Shown in pieces: positions 24,769 to 34,402 of a stretch of 64,000 nt of DNA. Numbering within the stretch: the first letter of the stretch is position 1; the number at the start of each line of letters is the position of its first letter. The translations under genes and the position numbers were made by a program. Origin of the DNA: Clostridiales bacterium CCNA10 (GTDB lineage: Bacteria > Bacillota > Clostridia > Oscillospirales > Oscillospiraceae); assembly GCA_003573975.1 (NCBI GenBank), contig AP018533.1:496001-560000 (forward strand), written 5' to 3'. The notes beneath the pieces are model-generated. The model ran no database searches. It was given only the letters and a program-made list of their open reading frames with translations, and was not told the DNA's origin.

Positions 24769-25728
24769 TTAAAATTCGTTGATGATCTGGTTCAGCTCGA
24801 TGATCTCCTGGTAGTCGCTCATATCACACTCGATGAAGCGGGCGCCGGGTACCTTGATGACGTCGGCGAAGTAGTCCTCGTTCTCATAGCTGGTGAGGAA
24901 TTCGGTAAGCTTGTCCCGGGTCTCCTGGTCCACGTGCTCGGCCACCACCATGGCCTCGGCGGGAATGGCGCCGGACTCGTGGATGATCTTCACGTCGTTC
25001 TCGCTGGCGTTTCCGTTGGCAATCTCGCTGGCCAGGATCTGGTCGGAGATGGGCGCTACGTCCACGTCGCCCTTGACGACCGCCTGGAGCCCCGCCTGGT
25101 GGGAGCCGGAGAAGCTCACCGCCTCAAAGAAGTCGCCGTTGGTGTGGAGCATGTCGGAGTTCAGGTTGTCGTCCGGGAACGCCTTGATGATCTCCGCGGT
25201 GGGCACCAGGTTGCCGGAGGTGGAGTCGGGATCCACGAAGGCCATGGTTCGGCCCTTGATATCCTCAATGGAATTGATGGCGTCGTTGGCGCTGTTGGTG
25301 ATGAACACGGAGTGGTAGATGGCCTTGTCGGGGTCTCCGTCCTCCGCCTTCATCACGATGGGTTCCAGATCGGTGCGCTCCACACCCAGGGCCAGGGCCT
25401 GGGAGCCCATGTAGGCCATATCGGCGCTGCCGGTGCGCAGGGCTTCGATGATGGCATTGTAGTCGCTGGCCTGGATCTCTTCCACCTCGCAGCCCAGGAA
25501 CTCGCCCAGATCCTTGGCCAGGCCGTTGCGGGCGTCGGCACTCTCCGTCGTAGATTCATTGGGGGCGTAAGCGATGGTAAACACGCCGTCCTCCCCGCCG
25601 GGGTTGGAGCCCTGGCTGCCGGAGGCGGATGCGTCAGCGCTGCTGCCGGATGTGCCGCAGCCGGCCAGCAGGGAGGCCGCCATGGCGGCGGAGAGGGTCA
25701 TGGTCCAGAATTTTTTGTTGAAGTTCAT
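24769..25728 (-). CDS. phnD: Phosphonate-binding lipoprotein PhnD
   Basis: Extracellular substrate-binding protein of 319 residues, anchored by lipid at the cysteine of LLAGCG (residue 23). A Ser/Gly-rich tether follows, then the PhnD fold (FTIAYAPNES, TGSADMAYMGSQAL, FVDPDSTSGNLVPT, SGSHQAGLQAV). The VDPDSTSG loop is the phosphonate/phosphite-binding hallmark. The ATG at 25728 is preferred because AAAGGAGC lies 9 bases upstream. The particular ligand (2-aminoethylphosphonate, phosphite or other) is not decided by the sequence. Confidence 0.93.
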   Translation of the reverse strand: MNFNKKFWTMTLSAAMAASLLAGCGTSGSSADASASGSQGSNPGGEDGVFTIAYAPNESTTESADARNGLAKDLGEFLGCEVEEIQASDYNAIIEALRTGSADMAYMGSQALALGVERTDLEPIVMKAEDGDPDKAIYHSVFITNSANDAINSIEDIKGRTMAFVDPDSTSGNLVPTAEIIKAFPDDNLNSDMLHTNGDFFEAVSFSGSHQAGLQAVVKGDVDVAPISDQILASEIANGNASENDVKIIHESGAIPAEAMVVAEHVDQETRDKLTEFLTSYENEDYFADVIKVPGARFIECDMSDYQEIIELNQIINEF

Positions 25729-25733
25729 GATGT

Positions 25734-26891
25734 TCAAGCTCCTTTTCGTGTCAATTTACAGCTGCTGTCATATATTTGCTCCAAAATGGAGAGAATTGTC
25801 GCCGGCTCGATGGGCACCGGGTTGTTGTCCGCCCGGCCCTTGGTCATGCCAAGCCGCGCCAGGCGGGGCAACTCCTCCCGCTGTGTGCCCCACTCTTTCA
25901 ATGTGGCGGGCTGCCCGGAGCGGCGCAGGATGCCGCACACCTTTTCCGCCAACTCCTTCGGACTGGAGACGCCCAGGGCGTCCAGCAGGGGTTCCGGCCG
26001 GGCGAGGGCCTGAGCATTGAGCTGGAACACAGGCCCCAGGAGCATACTCACCGCCGCCCCATGGGGGATGCCGCAGTGCATGGTCAGGGGATAGGAGATG
26101 GAGTGGCAGGCCGTGGTCTTGGTATTGCTGAAAGCCAGCCCCGCCAACATGCTGCCACGGGCCATGGCCTCGTGGGCCTCCATGGTTCCTGCCAGCAGGC
26201 CGTCCATGTGCCCCATAATCGTGCGGATGGCTTCCAGCGCCAATCCCCGGGACACAGCGTTGGTTCCCTTCGCCCAATAGCTCTCCACCGCGTGGGCCGC
26301 CGCGTCCAGGGCGGAAGATACTGCCAGAGTAACCGGCATCCCCGCCGCCAGTTCCGGATCCACCAGGGCGGCAAAAGCGTAGTTTTCCCGGCACTCCACC
26401 GAGCGCTTGGCATCCCGCTCCGGGTCCCAGATCGTGGCCCAGCAGGTGACCTCGCTGCCCGTTCCCGCGGTGGTGGGCACGCCGATCCACCGGGCGGCCG
26501 GATGGCCGTAGGACTTTTCCTCGATCAGCCGCCGCAGGCTGTCTGCGTCGGGCAGGTCTGTGCCGTACAGGCAGCACAGAGACTTGCCCACATCCAGGAT
26601 GCTCCCGCCGCCCACAGCTACCACCACCTCCGGGACAAAGTCCCGGGTGGCCTGATAGGTCTCAAAGAGCTGCTCCACCGTGGGGTTGGAGGCACGGAAC
26701 ACCAGGGAACAAACCATGAAGCCGGCATCAGCCAGCTCCATGAATGTGGGCAGCTTCAGCACATCTTCATTCCACACCAGCAGGAGGACACGGCCCTCTT
26801 CCAAAGCCATCTCACGCAGCAGAGCTGCAAGCTCTCCAGCGCAGCCAGGTCCCTCCACAGTCTGTACGGGGTTATAATACCGGTTCAACAC
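25734..26891 (-). CDS. Iron-containing alcohol dehydrogenase, probably phosphonoacetaldehyde reductase-like
   Basis: A 385-residue group III dehydrogenase. The NAD(P)-binding part has VVVAVGGGSILDVGKS and PTTAGTGSEVT. The metal site uses residues in SALDAAAHAVES, TTACHSISYPL and CGIPHGAAVS. Fe-dependent dehydrogenases in phosphonate operons interconvert phosphonoacetaldehyde and 2-hydroxyethylphosphonate; the neighbouring phnX remnant and phnDCE genes support that reading. The start (GTG at 26891) overlaps the phnX stop; a TTG one codon later is slightly better spaced from AGGAGG. The substrate is inferred from context only. Confidence 0.85.
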   Translation of the reverse strand: MLNRYYNPVQTVEGPGCAGELAALLREMALEEGRVLLLVWNEDVLKLPTFMELADAGFMVCSLVFRASNPTVEQLFETYQATRDFVPEVVVAVGGGSILDVGKSLCCLYGTDLPDADSLRRLIEEKSYGHPAARWIGVPTTAGTGSEVTCWATIWDPERDAKRSVECRENYAFAALVDPELAAGMPVTLAVSSALDAAAHAVESYWAKGTNAVSRGLALEAIRTIMGHMDGLLAGTMEAHEAMARGSMLAGLAFSNTKTTACHSISYPLTMHCGIPHGAAVSMLLGPVFQLNAQALARPEPLLDALGVSSPKELAEKVCGILRRSGQPATLKEWGTQREELPRLARLGMTKGRADNNPVPIEPATILSILEQIYDSSCKLTRKGA

Positions 26892-27190
26892 GCCGCCTCC
26901 TGTTCCGCCATCCGGCGGTTGATCTCAGCCACCGCATCGGGCAGCTCCCGGATGGAGTCGATGACCAGATCCGCGCCGGCCTCCAGATAGCGCTCCGCCG
27001 CCGCCTGCTTGCGCTGCTCCAGTTCGTCGGGTGCCATGGCCTCATACTCGGCCTGGGTCAGCCCCAAAAGGTTGGAGCCGGTAAGGATGCCGATGCTCCA
27101 GGCACCTGCGTTTTTCCCCTCCTGAATGTCCACCACCGTGTCTCCCACCTTCACGACCGCAGAGGGAGGATACACATTCAGCCTGCGCAT
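26885..27190 (-). pseudogene. phnX: Phosphonoacetaldehyde hydrolase (PhnX), C-terminal fragment
   Basis: Only the last 101 residues remain of a HAD enzyme that is normally about 270. It retains LNVYPPSAVVKVGDTVVDIQ with the Mg-binding GDT..D motif, EGKNAGAWSIGILTGSN, and the C-terminal helix with YLEAGADLVIDSIRELP. The N-terminal half, with the nucleophilic Asp and the Schiff-base lysine, is absent, and the sequence upstream does not resemble PhnX in any frame. It cannot hydrolyse the C-P bond. It overlaps the dehydrogenase gene by seven bases, so it was once the first gene of this operon or was joined to it from further upstream. Confidence 0.85.
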
Positions 27191-27662
27191 ATATTGGTGC
27201 GTATGTAAAAGCGATGAAAGCCGCCATTGAATAGAGACAGCCGGATGGATCGCAAGGTGATATTTCCAGCATCAGCGTTTCATATATCCCTCGGCCTGGA
27301 CAGCCGAAGATGTATTCTCTGTTTACTGAGCTGCAAATTTGGCACGGCGTTCCGGTAGGCATAGACTCTTATCTCTCTATTTCATAAGGCCAGGTGTTGA
27401 TGCCATCGAATTCGTAGGACTTGGAGGCGCCTACAGTTGCGGCGCCGGCAGATCCTCATCGGTTTACAGAGGGAGAGCCGGTGGACCTATTTGAGCCGGT
27501 CCTCACTTTTGTAACCTGAAGCCAGAGGGCAAAATCGTGTAATTTATTACTTGAACAGAGAGAAAGACTTTATAAATCAACTGGAAAACAAATATAATTG
27601 CAGATACAATATAGCAAACTGAAACCGAGCCATATAAAATTTGCTGGAAAGAGGAATGTTCT
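27191..27662. other. Scrambled region upstream of the phnX fragment
   Basis: About 470 bases with no intact gene. On the minus strand around 27375-27450 an open tail reads AGAATVGASKSYEFDGINTW and soon stops; it resembles the end of a lost gene I cannot name. The phnX 5' half would be expected here and is missing, which indicates a deletion or rearrangement. The ureohydrolase promoter must lie near the right end, but no good -35/-10 pair stands out. Confidence 0.45.
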
Positions 27663-28619
27663 ATGCGGCCTGAACTGATCAGTCAGCCTATCACCGGAAT
27701 TTGTTCTTTTGGACGGTATCCTATCTGCCTTGATTTGGATCGACTGGATGCGGACTTTGGTGTGCTGGGGGTTCCCTTCGACATGGGAGTCGGCTTTCTG
27801 AGCGGGGCGCGCATGGGCCCAAGAAGGATTCGGGAGGCCTCCACACAGTATGGACGCGGAACCCAGGGATATTACGACTACGAAGCCGATGAGCAGATGC
27901 TGGCGGCTCCGATTACCATTGCCGACTGCGGCGATGCCGACGTGTTGCAGGGGGACCGGGATTATTCTTTCCACTGTATTGAGCGGGCGGTCCGCCGTAT
28001 AATCCGTGCAGGCACGATTCCCATCGTCATTGGTGGAGATCACTCCATCAGCATTCCGGTTGGCCGGGCCCTGGAGGAGTACCACAAAGAGATCTGCGTC
28101 ATTCAATTTGATGCACATTTGGATTGGACCAGCCATGTGGGACCACTGGTTCAGGGGAACGGAAGTCCCATGCGAAGAATGTCCGAAATGGAACACATTG
28201 GGCCAATGGTGCAGATCGGACTAAGAGGAATGGGCAGCGGGAAAAAACAGGATTACGATGATGCCTGCGCCTACGGCAGTCAGTTGATCTCCGCGCGGGA
28301 GCTGCACAGCAAGGGAGTATCCTATGTGCTGAGCCAGATCCCGGAGGCGGAGGCCTACTACATTACCTTCGATATTGACGGCTATGACATGACGCTGGCG
28401 CCCGGCGCCGCCTCCCCGCTCCCCGGTGGAATCACATATGATGAGAGCATGGATTTATTAAAAGGAATCTGCGAGACAGGAAAAGTTGTGGCGATGGACC
28501 TGGTGGAGGTAGCTCCTCCGTATGACCCAACAGGGTGTACGGAACGGCTCGCCGCGCTTACGATCCTTCAGGTGATCGCCCAGGCCGGAAAGAAATTACA
28601 CGCAAACCGGACTCTGTAG
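27663..28619 (+). CDS. Ureohydrolase (agmatinase/SpeB-like)
   Basis: A 318-residue Mn-dependent enzyme that removes urea from a guanidino compound. Metal ligands are in IGGDHSISI, QFDAHLDW and FDIDGYDMTLAPG. These match agmatinase and guanidinobutyrase more than arginase, which has different substrate loops. The ATG at 27663 follows AGAGGAATG. It stands alone: a strong terminator follows. The substrate cannot be settled from sequence; agmatine, 4-guanidinobutyrate and guanidinopropionate are all possible. It lies before a block with a CoA-transferase and acyl-CoA dehydrogenases, but there is no operon link. Confidence 0.88.
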   Translation: MRPELISQPITGICSFGRYPICLDLDRLDADFGVLGVPFDMGVGFLSGARMGPRRIREASTQYGRGTQGYYDYEADEQMLAAPITIADCGDADVLQGDRDYSFHCIERAVRRIIRAGTIPIVIGGDHSISIPVGRALEEYHKEICVIQFDAHLDWTSHVGPLVQGNGSPMRRMSEMEHIGPMVQIGLRGMGSGKKQDYDDACAYGSQLISARELHSKGVSYVLSQIPEAEAYYITFDIDGYDMTLAPGAASPLPGGITYDESMDLLKGICETGKVVAMDLVEVAPPYDPTGCTERLAALTILQVIAQAGKKLHANRTL

Positions 28620-29062
28620 CAGTGCAACTGGACGTTTCAGCGTAAAATCATGGAAAAGCCCCCCCATTTACATCTTTTGTAGACGTAAATGGGGGGGTTC
28701 TTTGCAGAAAAGCAAAAAAATCTTTCTGTTTTCCTAGTGGCTTCTTTCCCGGAGAACGGAAAATTCAGCAGAATAGACATAGGAGCCACATCCGCCTCTC
28801 ACGGCGGTCAAATTTATAAAAATTAGACGGAACAGAGGGCGGAATATCGGCGGCGATTTAGGAAAAGAAGCTGTTTGATAAACGGAGAAGGGGAATTCGC
28901 CTTTCGGTTTCTGAATTTTTAAATAGCCTGTTCTGTGGTATCTGTGAAGTACGACCAGAGGATTTGACGTTTTTAGGACGACGCATTGTCTATAATACCC
29001 AATACAGGCGCACAGAATCGAGATTCTGTCGACAAAACATCAAAAGAAGGGAAGGAAACAAC
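28620..29062. other. Leader region of the acyl-CoA dehydrogenase block
   Basis: After the ureohydrolase terminator there are about 360 AT-richer bases with no gene. TTGACG (28964-28969) and TATAAT (28991-28996) are separated by 21 bases, too far for an ordinary promoter but perhaps used with an activator. No riboswitch was recognised. Confidence 0.4.
28659..28703 (+). terminator. Terminator of the ureohydrolase gene
   Basis: CCCCCCCATTTAC and GTAAATGGGGGGG form a perfect 13-base stem followed by TTCTTT. Confidence 0.95.
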
Positions 29063-30202
29063 ATGGATTTCGGCTTCAACGATGAATACAAAATGATTCA
29101 AAAGATGTACCGCGAGTTTGCGGAGAAGGAGATCAAGCCGCTTGCGGAAGAGATCGACGAGAACGAGCGATTTCCCAAGGAGAGCGTCCAAAAGATGGCG
29201 GACAATGGAATGCTGGGCATTCCCTTCCCCGAAGAGTACGGCGGCGAAGAGGGCGACTATTTGAGCTATGTGATCGCGGTAGAGGAGCTGTCCAAGGTGT
29301 GCGCGTCCACCGGCGTCACCCTGTCGGCCCATACCTCCCTGGGCTCCGCCCCTATTTATGATTGGGGCACTGAGGAGCAGAAGCAGAAGTACCTGACCCG
29401 GCTGGCCAGCGGGGAATGCCTGGGCGCCTTTGGTCTGACCGAGCCCAACGCCGGTACAGACGCGTCCCGCCAGAAGACTACCGCGGTGAAGAAGGGCGAC
29501 CACTATGTGCTCAATGGCTCCAAGTGCTTTATCACCAACGCCGGCGAGGCTGAGATCTATGTGGTCATGGCCATGACGGATAAGGAGAAGGGCAACCACG
29601 GCATCTCCGCCTTCATTGTGGAGGACGGGTTTGAGGGCTTCTCCATCGGTAAGCATGAGAAGAAGATGGGCATCCGCGGCTCCGCGACCGCCAGCCTGGT
29701 GTTTGAGGACTGCATTGTTCCCGCCGAGAACCTGCTGGGTGAGGAGGGGCAAGGCTTTAAGGTAGCAATGCACACTCTGGACGGCGGCCGCATCGGTATT
29801 GCCGCGCAGGCTCTGGGCATTGCCGAAGGCGCTCTGAACGAAGCGATTGCCTATGTGAAGATGCGTGAGCAGTTTGGAAAGCCTCTGTCTGCCTTCCAGA
29901 ATACCCAGTTTGTGATCGCCAACCTGGCCAACCAGATCGAGGCGGCCAAGCTGCTGGTCTACCGCGCCGCTTGGGCCAAGGACAACCATCTGCCCTACTC
30001 CGTGGAGTCTGCCCACGCCAAGCTGTACGCGGCAGAGACCGCGATGCGTGTGACGACCGAGTGCGTGCAGCTGCTGGGCGGTTATGGCTACACCCGCGAG
30101 TATCCTGTGGAGCGCATGATGCGTGATGCAAAGATCACCCAGATTTATGAGGGAACCAGTGAGGTTCAGCGGATGGTCATTTCCCGCTCCCTGCTGCGGT
30201 AA
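29063..30202 (+). CDS. Acyl-CoA dehydrogenase (butyryl-CoA dehydrogenase-like), copy 1
   Basis: A 379-residue FAD enzyme with the full ACAD fold: [17 protein letters not shown] (FAD/substrate loop), [15 protein letters not shown], and the catalytic base Glu in [11 protein letters not shown]. Length and motifs match short-chain dehydrogenases that work with Etf. The ATG at 29063 follows GAAGGAAAC; no signal lies before the in-frame extension to 28964. In this block it may work as a reductase of an enoyl-CoA, as CaiA and AcdA do, rather than in beta-oxidation. Confidence 0.93.
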   Translation: MDFGFNDEYKMIQKMYREFAEKEIKPLAEEIDENERFPKESVQKMADNGMLGIPFPEEYGGEEGDYLSYVIAVEELSKVCASTGVTLSAHTSLGSAPIYDWGTEEQKQKYLTRLASGECLGAFGLTEPNAGTDASRQKTTAVKKGDHYVLNGSKCFITNAGEAEIYVVMAMTDKEKGNHGISAFIVEDGFEGFSIGKHEKKMGIRGSATASLVFEDCIVPAENLLGEEGQGFKVAMHTLDGGRIGIAAQALGIAEGALNEAIAYVKMREQFGKPLSAFQNTQFVIANLANQIEAAKLLVYRAAWAKDNHLPYSVESAHAKLYAAETAMRVTTECVQLLGGYGYTREYPVERMMRDAKITQIYEGTSEVQRMVISRSLLR

Positions 30203-30417
30203 CATCTGAAAGCTGACAATGTGCCCTGAGAGGCGCGGACAGATGGCGTGAATTGTTACATGACCTGGAGATTTCCATTTCTTTGGACGCGAAGATACTT
30301 GTTACATGAAAGTTGTTTTTCCCCTGAACCGCTTTGTTTGAGGGAAAACGGCCGTATACCTCGGAGGAAGCAGAGAGGGGAGACCGATTTGCTGTATGTG
30401 ATAAAGGAGGAACGCGC

Positions 30418-31842
30418 ATGGAATCAATTGTCCCAGAGAAAGATGTAGCAGAACTGGACGCGAAGCAGTTGGAGGAAGAACTGAATAAAAATGTTGGAGT
30501 TGCGGTTGATTACAGCACCATGACTCGAAACAACTTGTTTAAGTTCTTGATCTTCTCTGCCATTGGCGTATGGGTATTCTTTATTCCAACCAATATTGGC
30601 GGAGTCAGCAATGTTCCTATGGTGCTCTTGATCGATGCAGTAAAGGCGCTGTTGGGATCCACCGTTATGAACTGGATGGTCCTGATTTTGTGTATCGCGC
30701 TTTCTGTCACGTTCACCATCTCACGCATTCAAAAGGATGGTCCCATTCACAGGTTCCATAAGAAGGACGGATGGGGGACCGGCATCCTTTACTATCTGTC
30801 TGCGGTTTTTGCGGTCATGGTGGTCTTCAATGTCGGCCCCAGTCAGATCGTGAACGACAGCGTCGGAATCGAAGCCATCGGGTTAGCCGGCTCCACACTG
30901 CTTACCGTGACCATCGCCGGCTGGCTGGTCAACTTCCTGATCGAGTTTGGAATTCTGGAATTTATCGGCACCCTGATGGAGCCGATCATGCGTAAGGTCT
31001 TTAAGTTGCCGGGACAGTCGGCCGTTACGGCGGTATCGGCCTTTGTGGCCGCGCCGGCGGTGGGTGTTTTCATGACAGACAGATTGTACCATGAAAACGT
31101 CTACACCCACAAAGAGGCCTGCTGTGTGGCCACGAACTTCAGCGTTGTTTCCCTAGGATTTTTCGCACTGCTCGTTACGATCACGGATACCCAGTATATG
31201 TACGGTAAAGTCGTGATCTCCTCCCTGGTCATCGTGTTTATCCTGGCGGCTATTGTGATTCGGATCCCTCCGCTGTCCAGAAAGAAAGACCGGTATTACA
31301 ACGGGGTGGAGCAGACCGCCGCCATGCGGAAGTCCAGCAAGTATTCCAAGGATACGATGAAGAAGGCGGTCGCGGCTTCCACCACCAAGGTGTCTCAGAC
31401 TCCGTATTCCATCTTTGTTACATCCATTCCCGGCGTGCTGTCCTTCACGGTCAAGATCGTGACCTTTGTGCAGGCGCTGGCCACCATCGCGCTTTTCATC
31501 AGCAACTACACCCCCTTCTTCGATTGGATCGGTATGCCCATGGTCCCGTATCTGGAGCTGTGCCAGATGCCCGACGCCGCGGCGATCGCGCCCGCTACCC
31601 TGGTGGGTATCGCGGAAATCGCCCTGCCCGTGATGACCATCGCCGGTATGAACATTGCTCCGATGAGTATTTTCTTTGTTATCGTGCTGTCTACCGTGCA
31701 GATCATCTTCTTTACGGAGAGCGCGAACGCAATGATGCAGAGCGATCTGAATCTGAAGTTCCCGGAGCTGGTCCTGATTTTCCTGATCCGTACTCTGATC
31801 GCCATTCCGATCGTAGCGGTATTCGCCCACGTTCTGTTTTAA
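30418..31842 (+). CDS. YjiH-family membrane transporter (nucleoside-recognition GATE domain)
   Basis: A 474-residue protein with about ten membrane segments. Two GATE-type blocks are recognisable (VNFLIEFGILEFIGTLMEPI and the later IPGVLSFTVKIVTFVQALAT), plus the PAVGVFMTDRLYHENVYTHK loop. The ATG at 30418 follows AAAGGAGGAACGCGC. Transport substrates of YjiH proteins are poorly known. Its place between the acyl-CoA dehydrogenase and the CoA-transferase suggests it takes up the acid that is activated next. Confidence 0.85.
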   Translation: MESIVPEKDVAELDAKQLEEELNKNVGVAVDYSTMTRNNLFKFLIFSAIGVWVFFIPTNIGGVSNVPMVLLIDAVKALLGSTVMNWMVLILCIALSVTFTISRIQKDGPIHRFHKKDGWGTGILYYLSAVFAVMVVFNVGPSQIVNDSVGIEAIGLAGSTLLTVTIAGWLVNFLIEFGILEFIGTLMEPIMRKVFKLPGQSAVTAVSAFVAAPAVGVFMTDRLYHENVYTHKEACCVATNFSVVSLGFFALLVTITDTQYMYGKVVISSLVIVFILAAIVIRIPPLSRKKDRYYNGVEQTAAMRKSSKYSKDTMKKAVAASTTKVSQTPYSIFVTSIPGVLSFTVKIVTFVQALATIALFISNYTPFFDWIGMPMVPYLELCQMPDAAAIAPATLVGIAEIALPVMTIAGMNIAPMSIFFVIVLSTVQIIFFTESANAMMQSDLNLKFPELVLIFLIRTLIAIPIVAVFAHVLF

Positions 31843-31881
31843 ACGGTTTGCGTAAATTTTGACTTGAAAGAGGTGTTTCCT

Positions 31882-33063
31882 ATGAACAAAGCCCTGAGTG
31901 GGATCCGGGTTCTGGACTTTACCCAGGTGTTAGCTGGGCCTTTCTGCACCATGAACCTGGCGGATTTTGGCGCCGAAGTCATTAAAATCGAGAAGCCTGG
32001 AACAGGTGATGGAAGCCGGATCTTTGGCCCGTTTATCAACGGACAGAGCGGATATTATACCCTGGTGAACCGCGGCAAGAAAGGTGTTGCGATCGACCTG
32101 AAGAAGGGCAGGGACATCATCTACGAAATGGTCAGAAACTGCGACATCGTGGTGGAGAACTTTAAGCCTGGAGTCATGGAAAAGCTGGGCTACTCTTATG
32201 AGCAGCTCAAGAAGGTCAATCCGGAGATTATTTACTGTTCTATTTCCGGCTTTGGACAGGACAGCCCCATGCGGGATCTGCCGGCCTATGATATTGTAGC
32301 ACAGGGAATGTCCGGCATGATGAGCATTACCGGTTATCCCAATACTCCGCCGGCTCGTGTGGGCAGCTCTCTGGGTGACGTCAGTGCCGGCCTGTATGCG
32401 GTGACAGGTATCCTGCTGGCACTGTATAACCGGGAACGGACCGGACAGGGGCAGTATGTGGATATTGCGATGTTGGACAGCGTGTTCGCCTTCATCGAGA
32501 CCAACGTGGTGCGGCACACCATTGGCGGCGTGCATCCCACCCGCGTGGGCGCCCGCCATCCGCTCAGTGCTCCGTTTGATATTTACCGCTGTAAAGATGC
32601 CCATGTGATTATCGCGGTAGCCAGCGACCACCACTTCGCCAAGCTGTGCGAGATCATCGGCCAGCCCGATCTGATCAAGAACCCCAAGTTTGACTCCGAC
32701 CCGCACCGTTCGGAGAACGATGTGGAGCTGAAGGCCATTCTGGAGAACTTCTTTGGCAACTACACCGTGGCCGAGGCCATGGAGATGATGCAGAAGGAAT
32801 CCATCCCCTGCGGCCCCCTGTGCACAGTGGATGAGGCCTGCCAGAACCCCAGCATCCTGCAGCGTGAGATGCTGGTGGAGATTGACCAGCCCGGTGCCGG
32901 CAAGCTGAAGATTACCGGCAATCCCATCAAGCTGTCCCAGACCCCTCCGGATCCCTGTCATCCCGCGCCGCTGCTGGGCCAGGATACCCAGGAAGTCCTG
33001 CGGGATACATTTGGTTTCAGCGATACACAGATCTCCAAGTGGAAAGAGGAGAACATTGTTTAA
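31882..33063 (+). CDS. Class III CoA-transferase (CaiB/BaiF/FldA family)
   Basis: A 393-residue enzyme that moves CoA between carboxylic acids through an aspartyl-CoA intermediate. It opens with VLDFTQVLAGPFCTMNLADFG; the catalytic aspartate is in LPAYDIVAQGMSG (about residue 138 on); ADFGAEVIKIEKPG binds CoA. In the carnitine pathway CaiB does this for crotonobetaine, and FldA does it for aromatic Stickland acids. It lies 39 bases after the transporter and 46 before the second dehydrogenase, on one strand with the etf genes. Confidence 0.92.
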   Translation: MNKALSGIRVLDFTQVLAGPFCTMNLADFGAEVIKIEKPGTGDGSRIFGPFINGQSGYYTLVNRGKKGVAIDLKKGRDIIYEMVRNCDIVVENFKPGVMEKLGYSYEQLKKVNPEIIYCSISGFGQDSPMRDLPAYDIVAQGMSGMMSITGYPNTPPARVGSSLGDVSAGLYAVTGILLALYNRERTGQGQYVDIAMLDSVFAFIETNVVRHTIGGVHPTRVGARHPLSAPFDIYRCKDAHVIIAVASDHHFAKLCEIIGQPDLIKNPKFDSDPHRSENDVELKAILENFFGNYTVAEAMEMMQKESIPCGPLCTVDEACQNPSILQREMLVEIDQPGAGKLKITGNPIKLSQTPPDPCHPAPLLGQDTQEVLRDTFGFSDTQISKWKEENIV

Positions 33064-33109
33064 GTCAGTAAACAAAATTTGTAAAAATAATTTTTAGGAG
33101 GAATATATC

Positions 33110-34246
33110 ATGGAATTCAAATACACTGAGGACCAAATTGCCCTGCGCCGCGCGGTTCGTGAGTGGGCCCAGAGCTATCTCGCCCCCAAGGCGGAAGAGA
33201 TCGACGTCAACAACCGCTTCCCCACTGAGACCATCAAGGCTCTGGGCGAGCAGGACCTGATGGGCCTGGCTTATCCTGAGGAGCTGGGCGGCGCCGGTTA
33301 TGACGCCATTTCTGAGGCGATCGCCATGGAGGAAATCTCCGCGGCCTGCGCCTCCACCGGTTCTATCATCACCGGTCACTATCTTGGTTTTGACGCTCTG
33401 TACCTGGCCGGCACCCCCGAGCAGAAGGAAAAGTGGCTGCGTCCCGCTCTGGAGGGCGAAAAGTACGCCGCGTTTTGCCTGACTGAGCCCGCCGGTGGTT
33501 CCGATATGACATCCAACAAGACCACCGCTGTGGAGGACGGTGACTACTATGTCATCAACGGCGTGAAACACTTCATCACCGGCGGCGCTCACTGCGACTT
33601 CCTGTGCTGCTTCGCCATCACCAACAAAGAGGACCCCAAGCACGGCATGACCTGCTTTGTGGTTGAGAAGGACACCCCCGGCATGAAGATCGCCTCCGAG
33701 GATAACAAGATGGGGATCCGCGGCGCCCGCACCGCTGAGATCGTCTTCGAGGACTGCCGCGTTCCCAAGGAGAACATGGTGGGCGAGCTCAACGGCGGTT
33801 ACCGTCTGGCTCTGGACGTGGTGGACCGCGGCCGCATCGGCATCGCCGCCATGGCCGTTGGTATCGGTCAGGCCGCCCTGGATCTGGCCATCAAGTACGC
33901 CAAGGAGCGCGAGGTCTTCAAGCGTCCCATCTCCAAGTTCCAGGGCATTCAGTGGATGCTGGCCGACGCCGCCACTCAGCTGGAGGCCGCCCGTATGCTG
34001 ACCTACTACGCCGCCGACCTGAAGGAGCAGGGCGTTCCCTTCACCAAGCAGGCCGCGATGGCCAAGCTGTTTGCGGCGGAAGCGTCCCACAAGGTGGTCG
34101 ACACCGCCCTGCAGATCCACGGCGGCTACGGCTACATGAAGGAGTACGCCATCGAGCGCATCTACCGCGACCAGCGGATCACTGAGCTGTTCGAGGGTAC
34201 CTCTCAGGTTCAGAAGATCGTCATTGCCGGTCAGCTGCTTCATTAA
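33110..34246 (+). CDS. Acyl-CoA dehydrogenase, copy 2
   Basis: A 378-residue FAD enzyme related to, but clearly different from, copy 1: FCLTEPAGGSDMTSNKT, KHFITGGAHCDFLCC, MGIRGARTAEIVFEDCRV, and the catalytic Glu in LFEGTSQVQKIV. GGAGGAATATATC precedes the ATG. The use of two different dehydrogenases around one CoA-transferase suggests two oxidation or reduction steps, or one step with two substrates. It is followed by a 156-base gap, then etfB. Confidence 0.93.
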   Translation: MEFKYTEDQIALRRAVREWAQSYLAPKAEEIDVNNRFPTETIKALGEQDLMGLAYPEELGGAGYDAISEAIAMEEISAACASTGSIITGHYLGFDALYLAGTPEQKEKWLRPALEGEKYAAFCLTEPAGGSDMTSNKTTAVEDGDYYVINGVKHFITGGAHCDFLCCFAITNKEDPKHGMTCFVVEKDTPGMKIASEDNKMGIRGARTAEIVFEDCRVPKENMVGELNGGYRLALDVVDRGRIGIAAMAVGIGQAALDLAIKYAKEREVFKRPISKFQGIQWMLADAATQLEAARMLTYYAADLKEQGVPFTKQAAMAKLFAAEASHKVVDTALQIHGGYGYMKEYAIERIYRDQRITELFEGTSQVQKIVIAGQLLH

Positions 34247-34402
34247 TTTCCATAAACACGACCGAAAAAGCGTAACGCTCAGATCGTTTTATAGTGCGTG
34301 AAAGGATATGGGCAAATCTTGCTGTTACAAGGTTTGCCCACATCCGCTTGAAAACAACTGCGCCATCGCATCTGCCGATGGTTACATTAGGGAGGATAAA
34401 GT

